Source of the DNA: Mrakia gelida
Lineage: Eukaryota; Basidiomycota; Tremellomycetes; Cystofilobasidiales; Mrakiaceae
NCBI GenBank assembly: GCA_024345305.1
Contig: BRON01000008.1
Location: forward strand, 682,001-746,000
Direction of reading: 5' to 3'
DNA: 64,000 nt
The position numbers and the translations under genes are program-made. Under the pieces are notes generated by a model. That model saw only the letters and a list, made by a program, of their open reading frames with translations. It searched no databases and was not told the DNA's origin. This document shows positions 11,600-22,806 of this stretch, one piece after another; the stretch's first letter is position 1; every line of letters begins with the position of its first letter.

Positions 11600-12611
11600 T
11601 CAAATCTCCCCCTCCCCATCCTCCTCCTCCCTCCACATCCTCTCCCCGTCTACGAACCACTCCGGAGCGTCCAAAGGGATGTTGACGAGGTCGGTGTCGA
11701 ACATCTGCGAGTCCACAGACGAGACGGGAGTCAGCTTGATGCGTTGAGCGAACGACGGGAGAGAACGAGGCGAGTGGAGAGAGCAGACGAACCTCGATGT
11801 ACTGCTCGTCCGAGTAGCGATGTTTGGTGGGTCCAGCGAAGGAGCGGTACTGTGAACGAGAAGAGAGGTGAGCTCGGGGCGGGAAAGATGGGAGGGAAGA
11901 AGGAGCGCGAGGACGAGACGAACCTCGACGAGGATCGAAGCGAAGTTCCAGTGCTGGAGTTTCCTGAGGCAGCCGACGATGATACCTGTGAGGTGGATGC
12001 CGGAGCTGCATCAACCGAAGGGGAGAGTATCAGCGTTGAGCCCGGAGGAGAACGGGCGGACGAGAGGGAAGAGGTACGACACGAACGGATCGATGATCAA
12101 AACCGGGCCTGTCTTCTTAACGAGGATCATCTCGAGAGTCTCCTTGACGAGTTGATCTGAGATGGGTCGATAGTCCTTCATCTGGTACGGCTGCCAGAGA
12201 GTCATCCCGAGGGGGACCTACGTCGAGAACAAGCGGAGGAAGGGGGTTGGGTGAGCTCAAGCGAGGAAGGAGAACGAGTCGAGCTCAACGGAAGGACGAG
12301 ACGACTGACCTCTTCGATCGCATTCTGAGCGTAGAAGGTCGAGAGCAAAGGATGGGACGCTTCTGGCGTGAGAGAGATGATAGTCCTGAGTCCGAGAGTC
12401 TTTAGGAAGGGGATCTGTAGGAGCAAAAGAGACCCGCTCGCATGAGCTCTCGTTCGAAGGGAAGGGAGCGAGAAGGAGGAGGGAGAGCTGAACTGACTTG
12501 AGTTGGGAGAGGAGTGTTTGATCTGAAGACTCCTTGCTGTACGATTCCGAATCTTGCTGGTACTGATAAAGGAGGGGGAGGTTTGATTGTGGATGAAGTC
12601 TTTGAGGACAT
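11600..12611 (-). CDS. OCA-family tyrosine phosphatase-like protein (OCA6-like), catalytic residues missing
   Basis: Complement, six exons: 12611-12498, 12414-12310, 12217-12087, 12005-11924, 11849-11793, 11704-11600; 197 residues. Features are PPLSVPARFGIVQQGVFRSN, FLKTLGLRTIISLTPE, TLWQPYQMKDYRPISD, GIIVGCLRKLQHWNFASIL, RSFAGPTKHRYSDEQYIE and an acidic C-terminus. This is the order seen in the fungal Oca/Siw14 phosphatase family, which in yeast contributes to oxidant-induced arrest and inositol pyrophosphate handling. The P-loop, normally HCxxGxxRTG, reads DPSGIHLTG: both the catalytic Cys and the Arg are absent, so it should be inactive and may serve as a complex subunit, as proposed for Oca4/Oca6-type members. 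Its start lies only 112 bp from the divergent TFB1 start. Confidence 0.8.
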
Positions 12612-12722
12612 GACATCAGAGCCAGCCAGAGCAACGAGAGGAGGGAGGGGAGATGGACGTCGAAAGCGAACTCGTCCTTCAATCTTCTTGAAACCGCCAC
12701 CACAGACGAGAAATAAGCTCGT
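12612..12722. promoter_or_regulatory. Shared divergent promoter, OCA6-like / TFB1
   Basis: Only 111 bp separate the two start codons, so any core promoter is shared or lies inside a leader. No TATA box is visible. Confidence 0.5.
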
Positions 12723-15700
12723 ATGGCTTCCAAAAGTGCGAAGGCGTCGTACAAGAAGGAAGATGGGACTCTCTCTATCTCGAAAACTCATCTCTTGTGG
12801 ACTCCAGCGACTAGAGCGTCGGGTGTGATTGAGGAGAGCTTGGACAAGGTCGCAGGTGAGCTCCTCCTTCCTTCCCGGTCTCTACAGAGCTCCTGGCTTA
12901 CAGGATGAGCTTCTACGATGCTCTACAGGATGCTCAATAGACTCCTCCTTGCATCCTCGTACTTGCCATACTCGAGACGGCTCTCCTTCGCCCTTGATCG
13001 TCCTTTCGTCGAGCTGATCACCTCCACCCTTCCTTCCTCCCCCTTCCTCCCTCCAGCTCTCTTCTCTTCCCCTCCCGCCTCTGGGAAGCACAACCTCAAG
13101 GTCACCTTTACTCCTCCTTCTTCCCTACCAGCCGGAGGAGTCACCTTCCTCTTCACCCACCCAACCTCAGCTCCCTCTGACGCGGCAGACTTCAAGGCCC
13201 TCCTCGCATCGATAGCTGCAACCAACAAAGCTCGTCTCGCAGGTCCTCTTCCTCAAACTCCAACTTCAGCACCAACACCAGGGTCGAGTACAGGAGCACC
13301 TTCTCCAGCAGTCGGAACACCAGGAGCAGGACCTAGTGCAGCCGATAAGGGGAAGGGGAGAGCGGTCTCGAACGGAGGAGGACCTGGTGGACTCCCAGGG
13401 AGGGATGGGAGAGACGTCTTGACCGACTGGGATCTACACAAGCGAGTACTCGTCAAGAACCCTCAACTCGCTAAGCTTCACTACGATCTCGTTCAGGCAG
13501 GAGAGTTGACGGATGCAGAGTTTTGGGAGGGAAGAGAGGTCAGTCGAGTCTCGTTCGTCACTCGTCGCCACCACTCGTCGCCTCGAAGCTGAACCTCTTC
13601 GTCGCTCTTCTTTACAGCTCCTCCTCCTCTCGGAATCAGCCTCCTCGACCCAGTCCGCCGGTCGATCTTCTCAGCTCATCGACGATCGTTGGTCCGTCAA
13701 GGATACCAAAGGGAAAGGGAAGGAGGGAGCTTCGTCGGGAGCTGGAGGAGGAGGGTCAGCAACGTCGGGGACGATTTCGCTGACGCCGGAGCTCATCAGG
13801 GATATCTTCGACGAGTTCCCAGAGGTTCAGGAGGCGTATCACGAGAATGTGCCAGGGGTGAGTCGGACTCGAGTCGACAAAAGAAGTTTGACCGGACGGA
13901 CGAAAGAGCTGACTCGATTCGACGCGTCTCGTTCCTTTTCCTTCTCGTTTGGCTGGGACAGATGTGCGATCAAACGACCTTCTGGTCGAGATACTTCAAC
14001 TCGAGACTCTGGGAACGACATCGTGCATCGGCTAGGAGTTCCAAGCTTGGATCGGCGAAGGCGGACGAGATGTTCGACAAGTATCTCGAGGCGCCCGATG
14101 ATGGTGAGTTTCGACCTGCTTCTCCTCTCTTCCTTCTCTTCTTCCCACTCGCTTCGACCCATCACTGACGTTTCATGCGTTCTCTGACTTCCTTTCCAGG
14201 AATCGCTCCTCGACACGACCCTGCTTCGGTCGTCAATCGATTCCTCGATCTCGCCGCGACGGAGGAGGATCACAACGACGTGAGTCCTCGTCCAACGCGT
14301 CGTTCTTCCCTGTGCCAATTTTTCGAGACTCACCTCTGACTCCCTCCTCGTGTTCTCGTTCTCTCGAACAGTCAGGAAACTCGGAAGACATCACGATGCA
14401 GGCTGGACGAGAACGAGCTTCCCTTCCTCTGATGCGAAGGTTCAACGAGCACTCTGAGAAACTGCTTCGAGCTTCTACCCAGTGCGTATCTATCCTTATC
14501 TACTTCTTCAGCGCCTCGAATCCGCTCGAGTCTACGGGTCTAAGTTCAAGCTGACTTTCCTTCGTCCTCCTCGTCGCGTCGTCCTCACAGAAATCAACCG
14601 TCTGCTGACGAGCCTTCCTCTTCTAAACGACCTCGTCTCGAAGGATTCAAGAGTCGAGATGAGGTGAGTTCTTCCTTAAACACTCGCTTCGTTCCTACTC
14701 ATGTAGCCTTCGAAGCTGACCTAAACTCGTCTTCGTCTTCTCTCGACCAGGATCGTCTCGCCGAACTCGACCTCGACGATCTCCACAGCGCCGAAGCGTC
14801 CAAAGAGGTCCCTCTCGACATGAACGTTCAAGATCGACAGCGATACTTCGAAGGGAGGAGTGCTGGAGAGGAGGTTGCGAAGGTTGCTGAGAGGGACGAG
14901 GCGGTGAGTCTTCGCGTTTCGTTCGCTTGAGGCTCTTCGAGACGCGTCTTTGAGAACGAGACTGAACCCCTTCCTTCGACCTCTTCACCGGTTTAGGAAA
15001 CTGCTGCGATACTGGCAGAGTCAAGAGCGAGCTTCCGAGGGTGGAAACCTCGACTTGAAGAGGTGAGTTCGCGTCTCGTTCTCCACGTCCTCGTCGTCGA
15101 AGCTCGCGGCGCTGATCCTCATTCCCTCTTCTCGACTCTTTCGCAGCTTCAACTCGACAAACGAACCGCCGAAGACGCCATGCTCGGTCTCACCTCTTCC
15201 GTTAAAGCTCGAGTCGACGCCAAAACTACCAGAGGTTCGTTCCGTCGTTCATTTCCTTTCTCTTTCCCTCCCCGTTCCCTCTCCCTTCCTCGCTTACTCC
15301 TCCCCTCGTCTCACAGATGACATCCCCCCCGACATCCTCAAACAAATGATCTCCTGCCACACCGCCACCTGCGAGTTCCTCCGTCAGTTCTGGTCCGCCA
15401 TTCTTCCTACACCTCCAGGGAACGTCCTCAACTCCTCGAGCCCGGCCGAGAAGAGCAAGAAGGCGGCCAAGATGGTGAACTACCTTGCGGGGACGGGGGA
15501 GAAGGTCGATGCGGTCATCGCTGCTGCTGTGGGGAGGGGAGCGGATGGGGAGAAGGTTAGGATTGTGAGTTGAGCTTTCATTGTTTTTCGAGATCAAGTC
15601 GAGTCGACGCGACGAGAAGAGGAGAGAAGAGAAGCGAGAGCTGACCGAGTTCCGTGTCTTTTTTGTCGGATCCGCTGGTGCAGGCTCTGAAGCCTACGTT

Positions 15701-15749
15701 GGAGTCGGTGGAGAAGGCGCTGTTCTTCTATAGGTCGAGGAAGAAGTGA
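12723..15749 (+). CDS. TFB1: TFIIH core subunit TFB1/p62
   Basis: Twelve exons: 12723-12855, 13057-13538, 13618-13857, 13962-14103, 14200-14279, 14372-14481, 14591-14663, 14751-14903, 14997-15062, 15147-15234, 15317-15564, 15684-15749; all joins keep frame and give about 626 residues. The N-terminal PH-like domain starts ASYKKEDGTLSISKTHLLW and continues GKHNLKVTFTPP. Two BSD-type regions follow: LTDWDLHKRVLVKNPQLAKL with ELTDAEFWEGRE, and FPEVQEAYHENVP with FWSRYFNSRLWERHR. Then come a basic KRPRLE patch, LDMNVQDRQRYFE, and a helical C-terminus (CHTATCEFLRQFW ... KALFFYRSRKK). This subunit anchors TFIIH in transcription initiation and nucleotide excision repair. Intron 1 (about 200 nt) is much longer than the rest and could hide a small exon. 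Confidence 0.92.
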
Positions 15750-16818
15750 GATGGATGAGCTTTACTCCGAACCGAAGACGACGCGCCGTCCAGTCCATTT
15801 TGCCCAATCTTGGGAGACTGCAAAGCTGCATTTCAACTCCAGGTCAAGAGCGAGTAGGCTCATTATCTACGCCTCCCGTAGCAAAAGGTCGAAAACCGTC
15901 GAGAGGTTGTGGAAGGGGTCGAAGGGCTCAAACCGGAGGAGGCGTGGGAGGACGATGCGACGAGTTCGAGCTGGAGTTGAATACATGTGTAGACAGTATG
16001 TACGAGAGGGAAGTAGCGAGGAGCAGGTGCGAGATAGAAATAGAAAGCGGAGAGAGAGTTTTCAGCAATTCTTGTTCGAAAGACGAAACTGACCTCGGAG
16101 AGCTCGAAGTCGGAGGCTCGACTTCCTTCTCCTCTTCAGGTTTCAACGTTTCAACTCCAACAGCCAGTCTTCTCGCCGCGACAAGCTCTCCAACAGTCGC
16201 TGTTCACTTCAGCCTCCTCCCGATGCAACTATAGTCGCGCCCGAGGACTAGTCGCACGTCCTACTGCAGCGGGTTGAGTCGAACGTTTCAGTCCTCCCTT
16301 CAATCACCTCCCTCTGCTCACCCTCCCGTTTCACCCAAAAAGCTCCTTGACACATCTCGAGATGGAGGCTGGACGTCTAGAATAATCAGCCGGTCTCGTT
16401 TTAAGCGATCAGAATCCTCTGGGAGGAGTGGGAGGAGGGCAGAAGGAGGCTCTCTAGACGGGAGAAGGAGCTCGAGGTGAGCTCGCTCTTCCTTCCTTTC
16501 TCTTCGCGACGATGCCTCTTCAACTCGATTGCTGGCGTTCTTGCTTTTGGATACGCTGACTGGTACCCGTGGGTTTGGCCTCCTTCTCTGCAGAACCGCC
16601 TTGCTCCATACTGAAAGCGGATGCTGAACCTCGCTAAAAGACTCAGCTCAGCTCCGCCTCGACGTCCGGTCCTCTCTCCCTCGTCTTCTCCCGAACCGCC
16701 ATCTCGTCCTTCCATCACGTTTCAAGAGTCACATCTCCTTCAGCTCATTCAGCTCAAATCCCATTCGTCTACCTCCGTACCCCTCCAACTCCCTCGACCT
16801 ACACCACTCCTGGCAACC
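15750..16818. other. Intergenic region upstream of the eIF4G-like gene
   Basis: About 1 kb. The frame of the downstream gene stays open back to 16621, so translation could begin earlier than the Met chosen. A Pro/Ser-rich open stretch near 16273-16480 could be leader or an undetected N-terminal exon. Nothing resembling the long N-terminal region of full-length fungal eIF4G is present, and the stop of TFB1 limits the space. Confidence 0.45.
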
Positions 16819-19289
16819 ATGATTCGATCCTCCTCCTCCTCCTCTCCTTCTGCCTCCTCCCTCCTCTCTTCCTTCCTTCCTCCTTCCACCTCTCTCGACA
16901 CCTCCTCCAACGCTTTCGAGGACGCAAACCCAACCTCAACCACTCACCTCGTCTCCAAACCCATCCGATACGATACATCCTTCTTCCTTCAACTCAGGCA
17001 GCGTCCCGACACTCCACCTCTCCTCGACTCCACGATCTCAACCGTCAACCTTATCCAAGCCGAATCCAAGGCTCACCTCGAAGGCGCACTCCAACGACGA
17101 ATGGGAGGACCGAGCAAGAAGCTCACGAAGCAGCCTTTCGAGAGAGGAGGAAGAGCAGGAGCCGGTTCGTCGTCGCCTCTCGAGGGAGGAAGAGATGGAC
17201 ACGAAGGGAAACGACCTCCCATGGACTTGGAGTCTTCTCAGCAGCATCCCATCGCTTCGGACGTTCACGTCGCTCCCCTCGTCGAGTCGCCGGATCGCTG
17301 GACAGGGCCAAGGTCGCGAAGTCAAGCAGGTCTCGTCGCGGAATCGGACTCATCGGTCGTCGACTTCCAACTTCGACTCCTCCTCAACAAGCTCTCGCCT
17401 TCGAACTTCGACTCGATATCGGAACAGATTCTGGCTTGGGCAAATCGATCCGAGGAGGAGAGCGATGGTCGAACCCTTCGTCGAGTCGTTCAGCTCTTCT
17501 TCGAGGCGGCGACCTTGCAGGAACTCTTCGCGTCCCTCTACGCTCGTCTGTCAAAGAAGCTCATGGACGGGATCAGCCCCAACATCTCGGACTCGAACTA
17601 CGTCGATTCGAAGGGAGCCGTAGTGTCCGGAGGTCCTTTGGTCAGGAAGTACCTCGTCAATCGATGTCAAGAGGAGTTCGAGAAGGGGTGGAACGCTCGC
17701 CAGTCGTCTCGCGCGTCGCCTCGCACCACGGAGGAGGCTGCTCTCAACTTGGACGAGTACTACGCCGCTCAGAAGGCCAGGAGGCCGGGACTCAGCCTCA
17801 TCCAGCTCGTTGGAGAGCTCTTCAAGTTGGACATGGTCACCGAGAGGATCGTGCGCGAGTGCGTCAAGAGGTCGGTCGCCGACGTCGTTACGCCCGAGGA
17901 CGTGGACATCGAGTTGGCCTGTCGGATCCTCACCACCGTTGGATCGAGCCTCGATACCCTTGAGGCCAAGCATTACATGGACGTCTAATTCAGGAGGATG
18001 AATCAGCTCAGGAACAACCCCGTCGTCTCGTCGAGGCTCCAGTTTATGGTCTTGGTTCGTTGCGCTTCCCTTTCCCACGCCCGTCGCTTTGGGTCCTTCG
18101 TAGATCTACCTTTTCTGAATTATTCTCGTCCTGCCCCTCTTCGTATCCACAGGACGTCATCGAGCTCCGAAGCCGTCGCTGGAAGGAGAGGAACGAGTCG
18201 CACGGAGTTCAGTTTCCTCTCGCTCAAATTCGTGACGAGGTCTGTTCTCGTTCCCTTCCATTCTCACCCCTTCGCGGACCTCATTTCCCTTGCGACTGAA
18301 GGACTCGGGATTGTTGTGGCGAAGCTGACTCGCCGCGTCTCATTTCTTCGTCCTTCGTTCGTTCTCGCAGGACCTCACCCAAGCCGTTCTTCTACTGAAG
18401 CAGCTGCCCGCCTTCTACGCCAATATCCACGTTGAACACCTCATCGCCGACGCCTTCGCTGCCAGGCAGCACGAGTTCGACCTGATCGTTCAGCTCTTCT
18501 CCAAAGCTGCGAAGGACTCTGCTGTTTCGCCCGAGGACCTCAAGGCTGCGTTCGTCCATCTTCCTCTGTTGTCCTCGTCCCCTTCTCGCTGACCATTTCC
18601 TCCTCTTTCGTATCCAGATTCTCGTTCCCCATCGAATTCCTCGACGACCTCGCGGCCGACTTCCCCTCAGCCTACCCTCGCGCCGCTCACCTTCTAGCTG
18701 CCGCTCAGATGTCGAGGGAGGACGTCGAGGCTCTCGGAGAGACCATCGACCGTAGGAACGCGCTCATACCTTCGCCGAGGGACAGACTGGTGCAGCAGTT
18801 CGCGCTCGCCAGGGCAGGTGGACAGCGTCCATGGTTCGACAGCGGTTGGGGCTCTCGCTCTTCCGACGTGAAGGTGAGATCTAGACCTCGCTGATTGCAC
18901 CGCTCTAAATGCTCGTCGCTAACACCATCTCGACGGTTTTTACAAGCTCCAGATCCTTCCCCTCTCTCACGTCAAAACTCTCCTATCGACTGTCCTCGCT
19001 TGCGCTCTAAAGTCGAGCTCCTCCGACTTTGGAACCGCCTCGGACTTCATCGCTCGAGTCGTCGACGAGGGCATCGTCTCTTCTTTAGATCTTCATGACG
19101 CGTTCGTCTTTCTTCCGCCCCTCATCCCTCCCTTGCCTGTTTCCCTTTCTGAACTCTTCTTTCTCCCTTTCTTCCCCCAGATACTTCACTACGTCTCGAC
19201 TCCCCACTTCCAAGCTCTCAAGGGGACGCGATCGGTTCGGACGCCTTCTCCTTGCCGCGAAGCTCGACGCGAGTGACTTCGACGCGTAG
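16819..19289 (+). pseudogene. eIF4G-like MIF4G/MA3 protein interrupted by one in-frame TAA
   Basis: Exons 16819-18054, 18153-18239, 18371-18549, 18618-18873, 18947-19101, 19181-19289 join in frame. An eIF4E-binding-like element (RYDTSFFLQL) precedes a MIF4G domain: LRRVVQLFFEAATLQELFAS, LVRKYLVNRCQEEFEKGW, LDEYYAAQKARRPGLSLI, GELFKLDMVTERIV, ILTTVGSSLDTLEAKHYMDV. Here TAA (17986-17988) stands where eIF4G has Tyr (MDV-Y-F), and the same frame resumes FRRMNQLRNNPVVSSRLQFM and DVIELR. Downstream exons carry an MA3-like helical domain (DLTQAVLLLKQLPAFY, FSFPIEFLDDLAADFP). Apart from the stop, nothing is decayed. The N-terminus is short for eIF4G, so this may be a second, degenerate copy, a sequencing or strain-specific nonsense, or readthrough. 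If translated to TAA, the product ends inside MIF4G. Confidence 0.75.
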
Positions 19290-19821
19290 ATCTCCTTCTT
19301 CTCTCATCTTTTTCCTATCATTATACTCCCTCCATGCCCACTTTCCCTCTTGTTTCTTCTCCCGTTGATACCTTTTCGATTGACGACGCACCTCGACGTG
19401 TTTTATTTCCTTCCCGGCTCTCCTTTCCTTTCCTTCCCGTAGTCCTACGTAATGATCACGAAGACCTGACGAGGCAGTCTTTCCGAGCGCAAGAACGACG
19501 ATCGCTCGTACATTCGACAACTACGGCTCTCCTGGGACATCCAGCAACTCGCCTTCTCTCGAGGAGAAGTCTCCTTCGACCGCCAGCCTTTTCGCACGCG
19601 AGAGGCTAACGTTTCGAATGTTTTGAGCGAGAAACGGTGTATATAGAGTGATAAGATAGAACGAGCGAGATACGGTGGCGGAAACACAGCGAGACAAAGA
19701 ACGAGCGACGATCTCATCTCCTCCTGAATCGAACGGCCGCTGAGTTCGACGTGAATCGAGCGGTGTCTCGTCGTGCTCGTCTGCGAGAGTAGGATGCGAG
19801 AAGGATGGAGAGGAACAAGAG
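19290..19821. other. Convergent intergenic region between the eIF4G-like gene and SNF5
   Basis: About 530 bp between two convergent stop codons. Short frames are present but no family resemblance or ordered splice sites. It presumably holds the two 3' UTRs and poly(A) sites. Confidence 0.45.
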
Positions 19822-22567
19822 TCAGTCACGGTGGATCCTGGTTCAGGAAGGATCTCGGCGACGTCGAGACGCGAGGAAGAGAAACGCGTCCTCTTCGAAA
19901 CTCACCTGCTAGCCCTCTCCCTCTCGATCTCCCTCTTCTCAATATCCTCCACCGTCAACTCTATCAACACCGGAGCAAAGTCCTCCTGTTCCTCGAACCC
20001 TCTCCAAACTCCCACCAGCTTCCTCGGTCCAGGTCGACTGCTCCCAGCATGAACGTCTCTCCATCCAGCTCCGACGAGCCCCATCTCGATGGCGTCCTTC
20101 TTGTGCTTGAGGAGTTCCTCGTGGATGGCGTGGGAGACGAGAGGGACGGATTCTCCTGAGAGACCGAGGTCGGCGCAGAGGAGGGCGGCGAAGGTTTCGG
20201 GGAGGAGAGGCGAGGAGAGATCCCATTCGATTCGGTCTCGGAGGTTGTGGGTTGCGATTTGGACGTCGAGCTGCGAGGGGATAAGAACGGGAAGTCGTCA
20301 GTTCGGGTACGCTCGAGAGGACGTCGACAGAAGGGCGAAGTGTGAAGGGCAAGAGCGAAAGACTCACGTTCACGATGATCCTGCAATCCGACTCCATCTC
20401 GACCTGTTCCTCCTCTTCCTCTTCTTCTTCCTCCTCCTCCTCTTCCTCCTCCTCTCCCGCACCCTCTGCCTCCTCTCCACCCTCACCCTCCATCTCCTCC
20501 GCAGGCGTCCCAACTCCCGTTCCAGCAGGCGTTCCTGCAGCAGTCGTGTTCGCTCCACCGGTCGTATCTCCTCCTCCTCCCTCTCCCTCCTCTCCTCCTC
20601 CCTCCTCGTCCTCCTCAGGGATCGTCTCCTCCCTCTCCCTCTTCCTCTTCCTTCCACCACTCCCGTCGACGTCCTCCGGCTGGTGGGATTGAGCTTTGGG
20701 CGTGTCCGAGACGACTCCTCCAGCAGAGACGTTCTCGTCGTATCCGACCTCCATTTCAGCGACGGACGCGAACTCGTCGAGTTGAGCTTTGATTTGCGCG
20801 GCGATGATTTCGGCGTGGGCGGCGATGGGGAGTTCGAGGTCGTGGCAGAAGATTCGAGCAAATTGGAGGGGAGTGAGGAGGGTTTCTGTTCGAAGGAAGA
20901 AGAGAGGAAAGAGGCTAAGTGAGCTCAGGTCGAGCGACGTGACGAGACGAGAGATGGCGAACGAACCGTTGAGATTCCAGGTGAAGCAGTCTCGGATTCG
21001 ATGAGAGTCGGTGTCGAAGTCGATTCGGATGGGGATGAGGATGGTCTTCCTGAGAGAGGCGGCTTCGAGTTGGGATTCGGTGCTGAAGGAACGTGGCGGA
21101 CGAAGCAGAGCGACGAGATGAGAAGGTCAGCTCTGACTTCGCGATGAGATTAATCACGTCAAGAAGACTCTTCGTCACTCACTGGTACTCGTGCTTCGTC
21201 TTGGTCATAGGCTTGATAACGACCTTGTCTCCAGGAGGGATCTCTCCGAGGTAACTCTTGTCGGTCGCTCCCTTCTTCCCACGCTTCCCTCCCTCCTCCT
21301 TCGAGTCTCCACCCGGCGTCCCCGAATCTCTCCTCGATCCAGCTCGACCGAGCCTAGCCGCCACTGGAACTCTCCTGCTCCCGTAGTTGGTCTCAGCCTC
21401 AGGCTCCTTCTCGTCGTCTCCGCTCGACGAAGAGCTGCTGCTCTCCTCCTCGTCGCTATCTCCATCGCCTCCCTCCATCTCAGCGTAGTTGACGGCTCCT
21501 CGTCCTCTTCCTCCTGCTCTAGTACCACCGGCAGCCTTCCCTGCTCCAGCGGAGGCGGTGAAGGGAACGATGGGCTGCATGAGCGTCGAGACTCCCGTTC
21601 GAAGTCGAGAAGGGTAGGTCGTGTGCATGGCTTGAGCGTTTCGTTGACGGTTGGTGGAGATTGTGGGGAAGAGAGGTAAGGGCTGGCCTCCTGAAGGGAA
21701 GGGTTGGATGGGTAGAGGAGTGGGGAAGACGTAGTAGGTGTGAGGATCGACGGGGATCTGAGGCGCGGCAGGAGCGTACTGCTGCGAAGCGTAGACGGGT
21801 TGAGGAGGTTGAGGAGGAGGTCGAGAGGAGTTTGGTGGTCGACCTACTGGCCGACGAGGAGGCTGAGAGGGTGTGAACTGTTGGTTGTTCTGGGAGGAAG
21901 CTGGGGATGGACGGAACTGAGGTTGGGAGGATTGTTGCTGAGGAGGTCGGAATTGGCCTGTTCAAGCGAGAGGGAACGGAGGGGAGGAGGATGTCAGCAT
22001 CACGCTACGGTATTATAGATTGACGCCGAAGGATGAATGGTGTTCTCGGAGGGGAGGTGAGGTTGGATGGAAGGAAGGAGAGCTCGTCGTCGTCGAGCTC
22101 AAGGGAAGGGAGGTGAAGGAAAGCGAGCTCTAGAGCTCGTCCCTCGGCTCAAGAAGACGGTCAAACGACGGGTGGCGACGTTCCAGCGCATCCTAACATG
22201 CTGGGTTGACGTCTTTAAGAGCTCAACTTTGGAATCTTAGGAAGAGGACCAGCTGAAAGAGGATCCGTCTCCTCGCGAGCTCACTCCTTCCTTCCTCCCT
22301 TCCTCCCCTCCCTTCGGTCCCTCGCCCTCCCAGCTCCTCTTCCCCTCCTTTCATCCGAATCTCGATACGCATAAACTCACCTGGTGTAGAAGCCCCTGGC
22401 TGCTGCCAATTCTGCTGAGTTCCAAAGGATTGAAGAGGGGCGGATGGATGGAGGAACTGTTGCTGCTGAGTTGCGCTGAGTTGACTGGCGATGGCCGCGT
22501 GCTGCTCTGGAGGGAGTGTGGCCTGCAGTTGTCGCATGATATCCTCGAGAACATGATTTCCAGCCAT
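19822..22567 (-). CDS. SNF5: SNF5/SMARCB1 (SWI/SNF or RSC chromatin-remodelling subunit)
   Basis: Complement, about six exons: 22567-22381, 21957-21183, 21082-20967, 20885-20368, 20270-19906 and a short last exon. The Gln/Pro-rich N-terminus (MAGNHVLEDIMRQLQATLP) leads to PSRLRTGVSTLMQPIVPF. The SNF5 homology region follows as two repeats: ESQLEAASLRKTILIPIRID with TPLQFARIFCHDLELP, and RIIVNLDVQIATHNLRDRIE with PETFAALLCADLGLSG. The repeats are separated by an unusually long Gly/Thr/Glu insert with a run of about 18 Glu. C-terminal helices (ELLKHKKDAIEMGL, LIELTVEDIEKREIERER) end shortly after. It is a core subunit of BAF/SWI-SNF-type nucleosome remodellers. I cannot tell Snf5 from its RSC paralogue Sfh1 by sequence alone. 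The last few residues depend on which of two acceptors is used. Confidence 0.88.
20400..20456 (-). repeat. Poly-Glu coding repeat (GAG/GAA) in SNF5
   Basis: Purine-rich trinucleotide tract on the complement strand encoding an acidic run between the two SNF5 repeats. Likely length-polymorphic. Confidence 0.7.
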
Positions 22568-22806
22568 CGCGAGAAGAGGAGAGCTGAGGTGGATTGATGG
22601 GTTGGGGAGAGCAAGATGGAGTTGAAGGAGAACGAAACGCGTCGTTCAGCTTTCAAAAGACGAGGACGGAGAGAAGAGGAGGGGGACGAGATCATCAAAC
22701 CGCCACGACCTCAGGAAAAACTTTCTCGACCTTCACACCCACTCGTACACCTCTCGCAGACTACCATCCTCCCCCTCCCCCTATCTCCTTACCAGCTCCT
22801 CCCACG
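22568..22806. promoter_or_regulatory. Shared divergent promoter, SNF5 / POC4
   Basis: 239 bp between divergent start codons. No recognisable core promoter element was seen. Confidence 0.45.

Noticed and set aside
15746..16480. Possible extra genes upstream of the eIF4G-like gene
   Set aside because: Frames are basic or Ser-rich with no consistent splicing; more likely leader or intergenic sequence.
17985..18153. Intron that would remove the TAA in the eIF4G-like gene
   Set aside because: gtctaattcag would be an 11-13 nt intron, and a longer intron from the same GT would delete conserved MIF4G residues that are present and in frame.
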